Positions 38,334-48,135 of a stretch of 64,000 nucleotides of DNA are shown one piece after another. How positions within the stretch are numbered: the stretch's first letter is position 1; the number at the start of each line of letters is the position of its first letter. Where the stretch lies: positions 50,313 to 114,312 of the IMG/VR virus record IMGVR_UViG_3300021185_003853. The stretch is one strand, 5' to 3'. The position numbers and the translations under genes are program-made. The notes under the pieces were generated by a model. The model was not told the DNA's origin. It ran no database searches and saw only the letters and a list, made by a program, of their open reading frames with translations. This DNA comes from a virus.

Positions 38334-38341
38334 TATTTATA
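38334..38341 (-). promoter_or_regulatory. Late promoter box TATAAATA on the minus strand
   Basis: The plus strand reads TATTTATA, which is TATAAATA on the minus strand, 33 bases before the ATG of the minus-strand gene at 38300. It overlaps the plus-strand box by four bases. Spacing to the gene suits a T4 late promoter. Confidence 0.72.
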
Positions 38342-38345
38342 AATA
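38338..38345 (+). promoter_or_regulatory. Late promoter box TATAAATA on the plus strand (head-to-head with the minus one)
   Basis: Exact TATAAATA, 26 bases before the ATG at 38372. Together with the minus-strand box it makes a 12-bp perfect palindrome, TATTTATAAATA (38334-38345). It likely drives the block 38372-54214. Confidence 0.8.
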
Positions 38346-38371
38346 CTAATTAACATTGATTGGAGAAACTA

Positions 38372-38761
38372 ATGGCTGTTAAGGCAAATATAACTATAGA
38401 TCAAGGCACAGATTTTGATGCAACCATAGATTTAACAACACCTGAAGGTTTGCCTGTGAACTTAACAGGATTTACTGTTGCTTCACAGATGAGAAAAAAT
38501 TACGCATCAGCGACTGAAACGACAACATTTCAAGCATCACACAATAATTTAGCAGGGCAAATAGTCGTGCAACTTCCTAAAGATGATTATGTGACGGGTG
38601 CAGGAACTGAGTCAGAGAAAACGCATCTTGGCACTAATTCACTTGAACCAGGAAGATATTTATATGATGTCGAAATAACATCTCCTGTTGCTGACGGATC
38701 AAAAACAAGTCGTGTTGTTCAAGGAACAGCAACTGTGACTGCAGGCATAACAAGGATTTAA
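38372..38761 (+). CDS. Small virion/fibre-associated beta protein
   Basis: A 129-aa protein from ATG 38372; GGAG at 38362-38365 gives proper spacing, which rules out the in-frame TTG 12 bases earlier. The sequence KANITIDQGTDFDATIDLTT, then GLPVNLTGFTVASQMRKNYAS, is an N-terminal pattern of small structural proteins that precede fibre genes in marine T4-like phages; it resembles the upper-baseplate beta domains of other phages in pattern only. It is the first gene after the divergent promoter and is followed after one base by a 74-aa gene. Role inferred as a connector or decoration protein. Confidence 0.65.
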   Translation: MAVKANITIDQGTDFDATIDLTTPEGLPVNLTGFTVASQMRKNYASATETTTFQASHNNLAGQIVVQLPKDDYVTGAGTESEKTHLGTNSLEPGRYLYDVEITSPVADGSKTSRVVQGTATVTAGITRI

Positions 38762-38762
38762 C

Positions 38763-38987
38763 ATGAGTGATATAAAAGCAACTCTGACACCATCAAATCG
38801 ATTATTAGTAACAAACTACTCAGTTGGAGGCAGTGTTGCTAGTGTCACTCTTAGTAACTTAATTGACGTAGATGCAACAGGTCTTGCTGACGGAGCACTT
38901 CTGATCTATAACGCATCAACAACCCAGTGGGAAGCATCAGTTGAGTTAGATAACGAAAGCACTGTGCTTGAAGGAGGCACTTTCTAA
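38763..38987 (+). CDS. Short fibre-like protein
   Basis: A 74-aa protein. The C-terminal half, VTLSNLIDVDATGLADGALLIYNASTTQWEAS, is a short motif widely seen in phage fibres (a '...DGxxLxYNxxTxxWxxx' beta hairpin). It lies between the 129-aa gene (1-base gap) and the 619-aa fibre, whose ATG overlaps its TAA as TAATG. It may be a separate small subunit, or the detached N-terminal segment of a once longer fibre. No frameshift joining it to the next gene is evident, since both have their own starts. Confidence 0.6.
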   Translation: MSDIKATLTPSNRLLVTNYSVGGSVASVTLSNLIDVDATGLADGALLIYNASTTQWEASVELDNESTVLEGGTF

Positions 38988-40846
38988 TGAGCACTATTAA
39001 ATTAAGACGATCATCACTAACAGGCACACCTATTGTCGGTACGCTCGGCGAAGGCGAAATCGCATATTCTTTTTTAGCAAATAATGGGTCGAATGGCGGT
39101 GACATTTTATACATTGGTACAACTGATGATGCATCATCTTTATCTGTGCCGATAGGCGGTAAATATTTTACTGACCTGTTAGGAGCATCGGCAGGAACAT
39201 TGCCTGCAAGTAAAGCAATTATAACAGACGCAAACTCTCGTGTCAACGAAATAAAAATCGGTGACACCACAAACCATTTACAATTCATTGCAACAACCGG
39301 TGAAACTGCCGCTCTAAATTTAACAATTAGCGCAGGTGGATTAAATTTCTCTGGCGGCAATCTTGTGTCGGATGGCACCGCAACAATTACTGGTTTGCCC
39401 ACTCCCACAAATGATTCTGATGTTGCAACAAAAGGATATGTCACAACTGTTGCATCAGGTCTTAATATCTCTGCCGGAGGACAATCAGGAACGGTTGATG
39501 GAGGTCAAACTTTCTCATTTGCTGGCGATCAGGGTGTAACAGCAATATTCGATGACGCTACTGATACTTTAACAATTGGATTGCAGCAAGTTCTGGACAC
39601 AGATGCAGATGTTGCATTCGGATCAGTCACGGTTGGTGAAACATCGGATAGGATAAAAATTAGCAATGATACTGTCGAGCAAGTAGAACCGCAAATCTAC
39701 GTAGAATTTGACGGGTCAGACACTAGTGTTGTGGACTTAACAACAAATACGTTTACTGTTAACAATCATGGATTATCAGATAACGATGTTGTCACCTATA
39801 CTCACGCTGGGACAGGTTCAGCATTTGATGCATTGACTCCAGGAACTTCTTACTATGTTGTGAACTCGGATATCAACACATTTAAATTATCTGCTCAACT
39901 GGGCGGATCGATTCAAGATATTCATTCACAAGCAACTGGTGGCGGAACATCAGATGTAATAAAAACTGCTTCAAATCCTCTCAATTTATTTGCGACAACT
40001 GATCAAATCACATTAGGTTCAAGTGTTAATAGTACAGTTGCAATTCAAGATAATCTAACAGTCGGCGGAAACGCAATAATCACTGGCGACTTAACTGTAA
40101 ACGGAACAAGCACCACTGTTAATTCAACGGTTGTTCAAGTTGATGATCCTATACTCGAACTTGGCACAAACTCAGTTGATTATGACGGATTAGGTCGTGG
40201 CGTCAAGTTCAATTATAGCGAAAGTGGAAATAAAGTCGGTTTCTTCGGTTATGATGTTAAAAACGCTGCTGACGACACATCAGACGGTTCAGGTAAATTT
40301 AGATTTTTGACTGATGCAACAAATGTTGATGCTAATAATTTAGGTGGAACTGTAGGAACCATTATAGCAAATGTTGAGGGTGACGTTACAGGTAATGCTG
40401 ATACCGCAAGTGCATTTGATAGTGACAGATCTATAACAATAACAGGTGCCGTAGAAAGCGGTGCTGATGCCGGTTCGGGTTTTGTTTCAGGTGCTGTTAC
40501 ATGGGATGGTTCTGGCGCATTAACGATTGACACAAGATTAACATCATCAGTCGGTTCACTTTTAGGATCTTATGTTGAAAATGTGACGATCCCGGGAACA
40601 TACGATGGCTCATCTGTTTTCACTGCAGTAACTGGAGGTAGTGCGATTGTTGTTGATAGTATCAACAGTCAAACTTCAGGTAACAGAATAAGTGTTGATG
40701 TTAATACGGCGACAACAAGAGCAAACGCAACAGGTATCACAAAAGCAGAATTAGGTGTTGCATCGTTTAGTGCTACATCATTCAGTGTTACTGATGGGTG
40801 GGTTGATCTGAATATCGTAGACGGCGGGTCATACGGCACTGGATAA
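38987..40846 (+). CDS. Tail fibre-like structural protein with one dispersed module
   Basis: A 619-aa protein. The N-terminus, IKLRRSSLTGTPIVGTLGEGEIAYSF, is the classic 'K-R-S...L..GE.A.N' start of many phage fibres, which the 1312-aa gene at 40877 also shares. Residues about 240-327 hold a copy of the 'NHGLSDNDVVTYTH...LTPGTSYYVV' module. Near 370 comes DLTVNGTSTTVNSTVVQVDD followed by ILELGTNS, a motif shared with the 993-aa fibre at 45154. The C-terminal third is beta-rich with no chaperone domain. Its late-box-like GATAAATA overlaps the stop. I infer a fibre or spike subunit. Confidence 0.7.
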   Translation: MSTIKLRRSSLTGTPIVGTLGEGEIAYSFLANNGSNGGDILYIGTTDDASSLSVPIGGKYFTDLLGASAGTLPASKAIITDANSRVNEIKIGDTTNHLQFIATTGETAALNLTISAGGLNFSGGNLVSDGTATITGLPTPTNDSDVATKGYVTTVASGLNISAGGQSGTVDGGQTFSFAGDQGVTAIFDDATDTLTIGLQQVLDTDADVAFGSVTVGETSDRIKISNDTVEQVEPQIYVEFDGSDTSVVDLTTNTFTVNNHGLSDNDVVTYTHAGTGSAFDALTPGTSYYVVNSDINTFKLSAQLGGSIQDIHSQATGGGTSDVIKTASNPLNLFATTDQITLGSSVNSTVAIQDNLTVGGNAIITGDLTVNGTSTTVNSTVVQVDDPILELGTNSVDYDGLGRGVKFNYSESGNKVGFFGYDVKNAADDTSDGSGKFRFLTDATNVDANNLGGTVGTIIANVEGDVTGNADTASAFDSDRSITITGAVESGADAGSGFVSGAVTWDGSGALTIDTRLTSSVGSLLGSYVENVTIPGTYDGSSVFTAVTGGSAIVVDSINSQTSGNRISVDVNTATTRANATGITKAELGVASFSATSFSVTDGWVDLNIVDGGSYGTG

Positions 40847-40849
40847 ATA
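40842..40849 (+). promoter_or_regulatory. Possible late promoter, one mismatch (GATAAATA)
   Basis: GATAAATA differs from the T4 late box only in the first base, and sits 27 bases before the ATG at 40877, the same spacing as the exact boxes in this window. It overlaps the previous gene's stop codon. Confidence 0.4.
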
Positions 40850-40876
40850 TAATTGTATTATACAAGGCGATCATAG

Positions 40877-43800
40877 ATGTCAACTATTAAATTAAAAAAT
40901 AGCATTGTTCCAGGCGAACGGCCAGTTGTTGCTCCTTTAGACGATGAAACTAATGAGCTGATTCTCGGAGAAATTGCAATCAATACGCATGACGGTAAAA
41001 TGTTCATGCGTAAAGATCAAGACGGCACTATCTCTTTGCAAGAGGTAGGGCAGCGTGATATTGCTGAAAATGTTTTCTATGTTTCTAAAATAGGTGACGA
41101 TTCGAATGATGGTAAAACTATCGGCACAGCATTTGCATCAATTGAACAAGCGTTATTGAGAGCAACACCTATAACAGTCACATTTGATGTTCGTTCAGGT
41201 GCAACAATTGATATTGATGTTGCAACTAACACTATTCATTTGCCCGGTCATGTTTTTGACGATGGTGATGAAGTCATATATAGAGAAAATCTAGGATCTT
41301 ATTCTTCATTAACAAATGGACAACAATACTTCATAAGAAAGTATCCTAATCCATCAAACCTGGAAATTCTTCGAGAAAAGGTTCAACTGTATACAACTAG
41401 AAATGGCGCAATATCAGGACTATCTGCAGATTTAGTTACACTTGCAGTTTCAGGTTTAGGTAATGCGCATTCCTTAACACGAGACACAAAGCAAACCACA
41501 ATCTTTGTTAAAAGTGGGACGTACACTTTAAATAATGTTGTTCGTGGCACTGCACCAATGGGTGGCATTGTTGTTCCTAAAAATGTTTCAATTGTAGGTG
41601 ATAACTTAAGAACAACAAGAGTCAAAGGGTTACATGCAGGAAACGATCTTTTTTATGTTCAAAATGCGTCTTATATAACAAACCTAACATTTGAAGGTAT
41701 GCAAAGAGATGCCTCGCAACCTCGAGATCCTGCTGCTGTTTCATTCCCACCTATTGCGTTACAAGAAGGCGGTGTTGCTAATCCGATTTCAACAAGTCCT
41801 TATATAGAAAATTGTACAGCGTTTAATACGACTGCAACAGGCATGTTGATTGACGGAAGTTTGACTACAGGATTAAGATCAATGGTATCTGATTCGTTTA
41901 CGCAAATCAATGCTGGCGGTACAGGTGTTCACATCGTTAATCGTGGGTATGCTCAACTTGTCTCCATCTTTACTGTTTCATGTGATCACGCTGTATTATG
42001 TGAATCAGGCGGACAATGCTCATTAACAAACTCAAACGCATCGTTTGGTAATTTTGGATTAAAGGCAACTGGTGCATCTGAGTCATTGTATAGAGGTGTT
42101 ATTAACGCTAACGCAGTTCCGTTTGCCGACTATCTTGAAATAACAACACCAACACCTCCTAAATACGGAGATGCATTCTTGGTCAATGATGTTGATCGAC
42201 AACTGATTTCAAAATGCTCTCGTGACACAGGATTAATTGTAGATGCGGTTGCTCAAGATTTAGTATTGCAAACCAATTTCAAATCTATCTACGCAGGTAT
42301 CGCATATCAACGTAAAAATGCATTAGCAGATGCACAAATGGTTGAAGATACAGCAAACGCATTGCTTGAAACAAAACGCCTTGTAGGATTGTTAGAAAAT
42401 GTCATTCCTGTAAAAACAACAAGTGATATAAGTTTTGATGTCATAACAGACATTATTAAGTTTGGTACGGTTATCGATAATGCGGGTCTAGGTACTGCGA
42501 CAGAACCAGAATCAACATTAGTAAACGGAGCATCCTCAGTCGGAACTGTTCCTGCATTGACATTTGTTGATGTGCTGAATCGAGGTTCTGGTTTTGAAGA
42601 TGCAAAAGACAGATTAAAAACCAACAGATCATTTTTGCAAGAAGAAATAACAGCATACATTGCTGTTAATCATCCAAGTTTGACGTACAACACAAATAAA
42701 TGCAAAAGAGATGTTGGGTATATAATCGATGCACTACAATATGATTTGATGTATGGCGGAAATTCTGCAACAACTACCGCTGCTGAAAGTTATTTTGTGG
42801 GTGCAACATCGCAACTTGGCGCAGGGCAAAAAACAGCAACTGTAGATGCTTATGGTCGATTAGCAGATGTCTGTCAGCAAGTAATTTTAGGGACAACTGT
42901 TACTAAGTCAACAGGCAATAATGATGTTCAAGATATTTCAGGTTCTTCGGGTAGTGCATCAGCAGGCACAGCTGCACACGATTTAGTTGAAATTATCAAA
43001 GGTGTTATTGATGACGGAGACCTTGAAGCGTTACCTACAACGGTTCTTCCTGCATTTCCTACCACAGGAACTAACGCAGACGCAAAAATAGAAATAGATG
43101 GCAACAGACGTGCATTGAGAAATGCGACAACTGATTGGGTTATAATCAATACAGGATCAACTGATGATGGTAGCGGAAACGGTGATGGTAATGTATACTA
43201 CACTGTTGAAGGAATACAATCATCTCTTGACTTCACAGGAACTGATTTCAATGGTAACAATTTACCCGTATTTAATTCAAGTGGCGTACAAACAGGAACT
43301 GACACAATTCAAATAGCGAGTCATGGGTGGAAGCAAGGTCAACCTGTCAAATTCACAAAAGGGTTGACCGCCGGTCCTGGAGGATTGGTTGACGGTACAG
43401 TATATTTCATTAAGTATGTGACTGATGACAGTTTCAAACTTGCTACCGACTCAAATGATATAGATAATAGTATTCAGGTTCTATCGACACAAGGTACAGG
43501 TAATCACACACTGACGCCTAAGTTCTTTTATAACACAACAAAATGTCAAAGAGACGTAGGACTAATCCTTGATGCTGTTAAAGATGATGTATTGTTAGGC
43601 ACAAACTTTAACGCTGTGTATACCGGTATTGCATATCAACGTGCGAGCGCATATACTACAGTTACAAACTCAAATCAAAAGAATCCTACAATCGCTTCAA
43701 TGTTGGATACAAAACGTCTTGTTGGTCAATTGTCTGATATTTCATCGGATCCAGATGTCCTCGCAAGAGCGAATCATGCGTTTGATGAAATTATACACAT

Positions 43801-44815
43801 CTTCGAAGACGGAACTGTAAGTGTTTCAGAACCCGGAGACGGTGTTGCAGATGCATTATTCTTACCTAACACGTTAAATGCAAGTGCTGCTATTGTCACA
43901 TCAAAAGACGAATTGATTGCAAATAGATTAGCGTTACAGGATTTTGTGATAAATGAAGTTACAACAAACCATTCTGGTATCTTAACTAGTCCTAATTACA
44001 ATGAAACAAAGTGTAGGAGAGATGTTGGGTACATAGTTGATGCATTGTGTTATGATTTACTATACAACACAAATTCAGCGACATTGCGAGTCGCAGAAAG
44101 TTATTATATTATTAATGATGCAGGACAAACAGTTGCACAGTTAGGAAATGACCCAGCAACTGTCGATGCAACTGAAGCAGTATACACTGCATTAAAAAAT
44201 GAACTTGCAAACGTGATAACTGATTCAGGAGCAACAGCAACTGCTCAGGCGCTGATGGATCAAATTATTGGGTACATAGATTCTTCTGCATTTGAATTAG
44301 ATGAACTAACTGAATTATCGACAACAGGTGTTGTTGTTAAATTCATCGCAGGTCAGACGGCGATAACAGATAACAGATCACAAATTCAAGCAACATCAGG
44401 ACAAGGAATCGATGTATATCGTGTTACGCCACTTGAAGATGTGCGTGATGCATTTGTTTCAGGCCATGGCGTAAACTTCAGAAAACGAAGTTTGATCGCC
44501 GCTAGTTCGATGACATTCGAGTATGTCGGAACAGGCATTGAGATACAAGGTCTAACAGACGCAGGTGCAAATACGGATGATTTATATAACAGACCTCGAA
44601 CAAATGACTTCCCGAAAACGGAAAATGAAGTTATATTTGACGAGGACACAAACTTAGGTGCTGTTTATTTCACATCCACAGATCATAAAGGTGATTTTAG
44701 AATCGGATCTGAAATGCGCATAAATAGAACTGCGGGTAGAATCGAAGGAAATACTTTCGACAGATCATTATTCTCAGTTATGACACCATACATATTAGCA
44801 ATCGAAGGCAATTAA
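40877..44815 (+). CDS. Large fibre/spike protein: pectin-lyase-like beta-helix plus duplicated helical repeats
   Basis: A 1312-aa protein. After the fibre-type N-terminus (IKLKNSIVPGERPVV) comes FYVSKIGDDSNDGKTIGTAF (about 70-90), a standard opening of pectin-lyase-fold proteins, then IFVKSGTYTLNN and a beta-helix to about 400. Two copies of the dispersed 'H..G..V.Y' module occur at about 102-200 and 803-881. The second half contains a duplicated unit: each has two Cys-x-Arg-Asp helices, first C447 and C609, second C890 and C1046, with GIAYQR and ETKRLVG / DTKRLVG blocks between. C-C distances are 162 and 156 residues. The protein ends with DRSLFSVMTPYILAIEGN. No active-site residues can be assigned. 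Likely a virion appendage; enzymatic action on glycan is possible but unproven. Confidence 0.75.
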   Translation: MSTIKLKNSIVPGERPVVAPLDDETNELILGEIAINTHDGKMFMRKDQDGTISLQEVGQRDIAENVFYVSKIGDDSNDGKTIGTAFASIEQALLRATPITVTFDVRSGATIDIDVATNTIHLPGHVFDDGDEVIYRENLGSYSSLTNGQQYFIRKYPNPSNLEILREKVQLYTTRNGAISGLSADLVTLAVSGLGNAHSLTRDTKQTTIFVKSGTYTLNNVVRGTAPMGGIVVPKNVSIVGDNLRTTRVKGLHAGNDLFYVQNASYITNLTFEGMQRDASQPRDPAAVSFPPIALQEGGVANPISTSPYIENCTAFNTTATGMLIDGSLTTGLRSMVSDSFTQINAGGTGVHIVNRGYAQLVSIFTVSCDHAVLCESGGQCSLTNSNASFGNFGLKATGASESLYRGVINANAVPFADYLEITTPTPPKYGDAFLVNDVDRQLISKCSRDTGLIVDAVAQDLVLQTNFKSIYAGIAYQRKNALADAQMVEDTANALLETKRLVGLLENVIPVKTTSDISFDVITDIIKFGTVIDNAGLGTATEPESTLVNGASSVGTVPALTFVDVLNRGSGFEDAKDRLKTNRSFLQEEITAYIAVNHPSLTYNTNKCKRDVGYIIDALQYDLMYGGNSATTTAAESYFVGATSQLGAGQKTATVDAYGRLADVCQQVILGTTVTKSTGNNDVQDISGSSGSASAGTAAHDLVEIIKGVIDDGDLEALPTTVLPAFPTTGTNADAKIEIDGNRRALRNATTDWVIINTGSTDDGSGNGDGNVYYTVEGIQSSLDFTGTDFNGNNLPVFNSSGVQTGTDTIQIASHGWKQGQPVKFTKGLTAGPGGLVDGTVYFIKYVTDDSFKLATDSNDIDNSIQVLSTQGTGNHTLTPKFFYNTTKCQRDVGLILDAVKDDVLLGTNFNAVYTGIAYQRASAYTTVTNSNQKNPTIASMLDTKRLVGQLSDISSDPDVLARANHAFDEIIHIFEDGTVSVSEPGDGVADALFLPNTLNASAAIVTSKDELIANRLALQDFVINEVTTNHSGILTSPNYNETKCRRDVGYIVDALCYDLLYNTNSATLRVAESYYIINDAGQTVAQLGNDPATVDATEAVYTALKNELANVITDSGATATAQALMDQIIGYIDSSAFELDELTELSTTGVVVKFIAGQTAITDNRSQIQATSGQGIDVYRVTPLEDVRDAFVSGHGVNFRKRSLIAASSMTFEYVGTGIEIQGLTDAGANTDDLYNRPRTNDFPKTENEVIFDEDTNLGAVYFTSTDHKGDFRIGSEMRINRTAGRIEGNTFDRSLFSVMTPYILAIEGN

Positions 44816-44816
44816 A

Positions 44817-45161
44817 ATGGCACAATTAAATACGTTTAAGTCAGTACAACATAAATTCAAATTATCTTCAGCGGGAGATTCTGATAAATTAGTTTACAAA
44901 GCACCGTTCGGATATACAGCAATTGTTCTGAATGCACAATGTGCAAATATTGGTGCGGCAGATAGAACTGTCACATTTAAACTGAAAAAAGGAACAACAG
45001 AATCTATATTGGTTGATGAATTGGTTATCCCGCCAAACGATGCTGCTAACTTAGCAACAGGTAAATTAGTTCTACAAACAGGTGATGAATTAATCGGGTT
45101 TGCTAGCGATGCAAATGATTTAGATTTAACATTAAGTTTCTTGGAAACATTAGATGCGTAG
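44817..45161 (+). CDS. Small beta-rich virion protein
   Basis: A 114-aa protein placed 1 base after the 1312-aa gene. It reads like a single beta-sandwich: KLVYKAPFGYTAIVLNAQCANIG, RTVTFKLKKGTTESILVDELVIPPNDAANL and KLVLQTGDELIGFAS. The PPNDAANLxxGKLVLxxGDxL pattern is a common shape in small phage structural proteins that bind fibres or decorate tails. It overlaps the next gene by 8 bases, so the two are probably translationally coupled. No closer identification. Confidence 0.6.
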   Translation: MAQLNTFKSVQHKFKLSSAGDSDKLVYKAPFGYTAIVLNAQCANIGAADRTVTFKLKKGTTESILVDELVIPPNDAANLATGKLVLQTGDELIGFASDANDLDLTLSFLETLDA

Positions 45162-48135
45162 ATTTGCGAGTAATTATCTTTCAGGTCGTGTAAAAACCAC
45201 GCCACGAAGCGAAGTTACTGCTGATCGATATGACTATTTAGGTCTAGATCAAGCAGAACCTAATTTCGGTTTACCAATTTCGCCCAATAATGGGGCAAAT
45301 TGCTTCCTTATGTCAACCGGTGGAACCGGCGATAGATTTTTCGTGGGATTGGGCACCGATCTTGCTTTAGAAGATGCAGGTAACAATCAATTCAAAATAG
45401 GTATTAGTGGAGAAGCAACATCAACGATTACACAAACATCTATAAACGCATCTTCATTGCAATTAACAAGTAATGTAGGTGCAACAACAGATCGCCCGAT
45501 ACAAATCACAAGCACACAGGACATTACTGAAACTGAAGTCACTTCGGGTAATTTTGTTGCAGGCGAAACATATAGAATAACTGTTTATGGTAGTGATGGC
45601 GACACAAACTGGGACGCAATAGATGAAACTAGCCAAGCAAATAAATCATATCAAGTCGGCACATTGTTTAAGGCAGGCGCAGGACAGGTTGGTTCAGTTG
45701 GTTCAACCCCAGGCAAAGCAGTTTTACAACCCGCTTTAGATGTTGCAGGTGGAGGCAAATTCCATAAATCTATTAACATATTAACTGGCGGATTACAATT
45801 ACAAAATTCAACGTCAATAGATTTAATTGCAGGTGACATTAGTGCTGTGCCTGACTTAATTGGGACATATGATGGCTCTATAAAATCTAACTGGAATTCC
45901 AGTCATATTGACTTCACCCAAGGAATTGAGTTTCGTCCCGCAAGCTTTGAACATACCCCAGCATATAATATTGCAGCCCCTAATGATGCTAATAGTCTAG
46001 CGTTTAAAATATGCAAAAATATAAATTTAGATAATGCTATTACTCAAGGCAATACAATAGTATTCGGAAAAAATGAGCAATATGAGGTCAATGCTGACGG
46101 CAACCTTCCGACCACCCCTTCATATACTCACTTTCTGACAAATCAACATCTTAAATTGATACCGGCGCAAGTTTCTGCGGCCACAGAAAATGATCCCGCA
46201 GTTCCCGGGACTGTTTTTATCGATGGTAATTTGGTTGTTAATGGGACACAAACAACGGTCAATAGTACAGACCTTTCAATTTCTGACAAAACGATTGTTC
46301 TTGCAAACGGTGCTAGAGATGCAGTCGAAACAGATGGCGCAGGAATAATATTCGGCGATACAACAGCAACGGGTTCTTATTGGACTGATGCAACTGTTCC
46401 TGCAATAAAATATGATGCTGATTCATCGACAGGTGCGACAGCGACTGATGGACAGTTTACAGTCAACAGAGTTATTGAGGCAACAGGATTTAGTGTACCT
46501 GGGGGAACTGCTGGTCAAATCGTTACTATCGGCGGAACAATAGATAATGATTTCTCGACAACCGACACATTATTTACACTTGGAACAAATACTAGTGGCG
46601 CCAATGCAAGTGACCCAGGATTATTAACATTAACGCCATCATCAGGATCCACAGACACTGTTGAGTTTCATGGAAATAATGGAATTGAAATAACATCAAC
46701 TCCTGAAGTAACAACGCAAGGATCAGAGGCGAATGCCAAGATTACGATTGACGGATCACAAGTTACTGGTACGGTTTATGGTTTTATAGCTGATAATTAT
46801 CCAACTGTTGGTGGCGCTATTGCCTTTGGGATTAGTGGAACACAAGGAACAACGCAATTACCCGCTGATCTCATGCCGTTTATTGGTGCAGGTAACATAG
46901 ATATTTCATATAATAGTAATGATGCAACAGTCAATGGACGTGCAGTCACAATTAAAGATACAAATACGCCTTCATATAGTGCAGCAGACGCATCATTGAC
47001 GGTGAATAATAATGAAGGGACTACCGATCCTGGTATTATATGTTCACTACAGGCTACTCACAAATTTGCGAATGTGTTAAAGGCGAAGAGAGTAAATTCT
47101 AGGACAGCAGTTGGCGGTAGCAGTGATGATGCAATTGTTGAAATTGAAATGACTCGTGATGTCGGCGACAACGCATTAGGCACTCAAAAATGGCTATCAT
47201 TCCGAAATACTGGTAGCGGTAGAGCCAATTATGGCGGGAATAGTGATTACGAGCAAGGTTCAATTGCAGCTGTTCAACCCGATTCAACAACAATCACTGG
47301 ACCACAGGCAACAAAAGAATGGTCAGGGATAAGAGTTTGGGGAAGAAATAATATTCATTTTGATGTGCTTGATTGGTCAAGCATAAGCAATGGTCCTGCT
47401 GAGGGTCCTAGCTGGCTATTAACTCATCCTCAAAGAAAGTTGAGTATCACTGAAGGTAATGTAATTTTATCTAACGGCACGAATATTGAATCAAAAGGAA
47501 CGAATTATAATACAACCTTAGCATTCCCAGATGCCGCTACAGCAGACATAACATTAACTTTACCAGATCAAACTTCAACACTTGCAACCCTTGCTGATCT
47601 TGCTGGTGCAGCTGGCGGAGAGTTACATACTGAAGACGGCGGAACCACGGATATAGAAAATTATATCGTCTTTGCATCTACTGGCGTTAGTGATGATGAT
47701 ACGACACAAGACCCATTAACAAGCACAGGATTGAGATACAACACATCAACAAGTAGTTTAACGGTTGGCGGCGATGTTACATTATCAGGAACATTGACTG
47801 CTGTGACCAAGTCATTCTTGATTGATCACCCAACTAAAGACAACATGAAGTTACAATATGCATCTTTAGAAGGACCTGAAAATGGCGTTTACGTCAGAGG
47901 ACGATTATCAGATAATAATGTTATTGAGTTGCCTGATTATTGGACAGGTTTAGTTGATGAGTCAACAATTACTGTTAATCTCACACCCATAGGATCACAT
48001 CAACAACTATACGTTGAAGATGTTATTGACAATACTGTTGTCGTGGGTTCAAATGACACAATTAATTGCTTCTATACCGTATTCGCAGAACGAAACGATG
48101 TTGAAAAATTGGTAGTCGAATACGAGGATGTGTAA
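45154..48135 (+). CDS. Tail fibre with conserved C-terminal domain
   Basis: A 993-aa fibre. Residues about 124-193 carry the 'GNFVAGETYRITVYG...NWDAI...GTLFKAG' module also found in gp7 and gp15. Near 355 comes NLVVNGTQTTVNSTDLSISD, then TIVLANGARD, shared with the fibre at 38987. The last about 110 residues (from 886: SFLIDHPTKDNMKLQYASLE, then GPENGVYVRGRL, ELPDYWTGLVDESTITVNLTP) are a well-conserved fibre C-terminal domain in marine T4-likes, thought to act in fibre termination or assembly. It starts inside the preceding small gene and ends flush against the GTG start of the next. This is one of the surest fibre calls here. Confidence 0.82.
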   Translation: MRRFASNYLSGRVKTTPRSEVTADRYDYLGLDQAEPNFGLPISPNNGANCFLMSTGGTGDRFFVGLGTDLALEDAGNNQFKIGISGEATSTITQTSINASSLQLTSNVGATTDRPIQITSTQDITETEVTSGNFVAGETYRITVYGSDGDTNWDAIDETSQANKSYQVGTLFKAGAGQVGSVGSTPGKAVLQPALDVAGGGKFHKSINILTGGLQLQNSTSIDLIAGDISAVPDLIGTYDGSIKSNWNSSHIDFTQGIEFRPASFEHTPAYNIAAPNDANSLAFKICKNINLDNAITQGNTIVFGKNEQYEVNADGNLPTTPSYTHFLTNQHLKLIPAQVSAATENDPAVPGTVFIDGNLVVNGTQTTVNSTDLSISDKTIVLANGARDAVETDGAGIIFGDTTATGSYWTDATVPAIKYDADSSTGATATDGQFTVNRVIEATGFSVPGGTAGQIVTIGGTIDNDFSTTDTLFTLGTNTSGANASDPGLLTLTPSSGSTDTVEFHGNNGIEITSTPEVTTQGSEANAKITIDGSQVTGTVYGFIADNYPTVGGAIAFGISGTQGTTQLPADLMPFIGAGNIDISYNSNDATVNGRAVTIKDTNTPSYSAADASLTVNNNEGTTDPGIICSLQATHKFANVLKAKRVNSRTAVGGSSDDAIVEIEMTRDVGDNALGTQKWLSFRNTGSGRANYGGNSDYEQGSIAAVQPDSTTITGPQATKEWSGIRVWGRNNIHFDVLDWSSISNGPAEGPSWLLTHPQRKLSITEGNVILSNGTNIESKGTNYNTTLAFPDAATADITLTLPDQTSTLATLADLAGAAGGELHTEDGGTTDIENYIVFASTGVSDDDTTQDPLTSTGLRYNTSTSSLTVGGDVTLSGTLTAVTKSFLIDHPTKDNMKLQYASLEGPENGVYVRGRLSDNNVIELPDYWTGLVDESTITVNLTPIGSHQQLYVEDVIDNTVVVGSNDTINCFYTVFAERNDVEKLVVEYEDV

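Noticed and set aside
35737-38345. Invertible DNA segment (phase-variable fibre switch) around the minus-strand gene
   Set aside because: The inverted repeat sits at one end only, with both arms 33 bases apart. No matching repeat was seen near 38300-38370, and no recombinase gene is in the window.
38360-38371. TTG start giving a longer 129-aa gene
   Set aside because: The TTG overlaps the GGAG ribosome site that serves the ATG at 38372.
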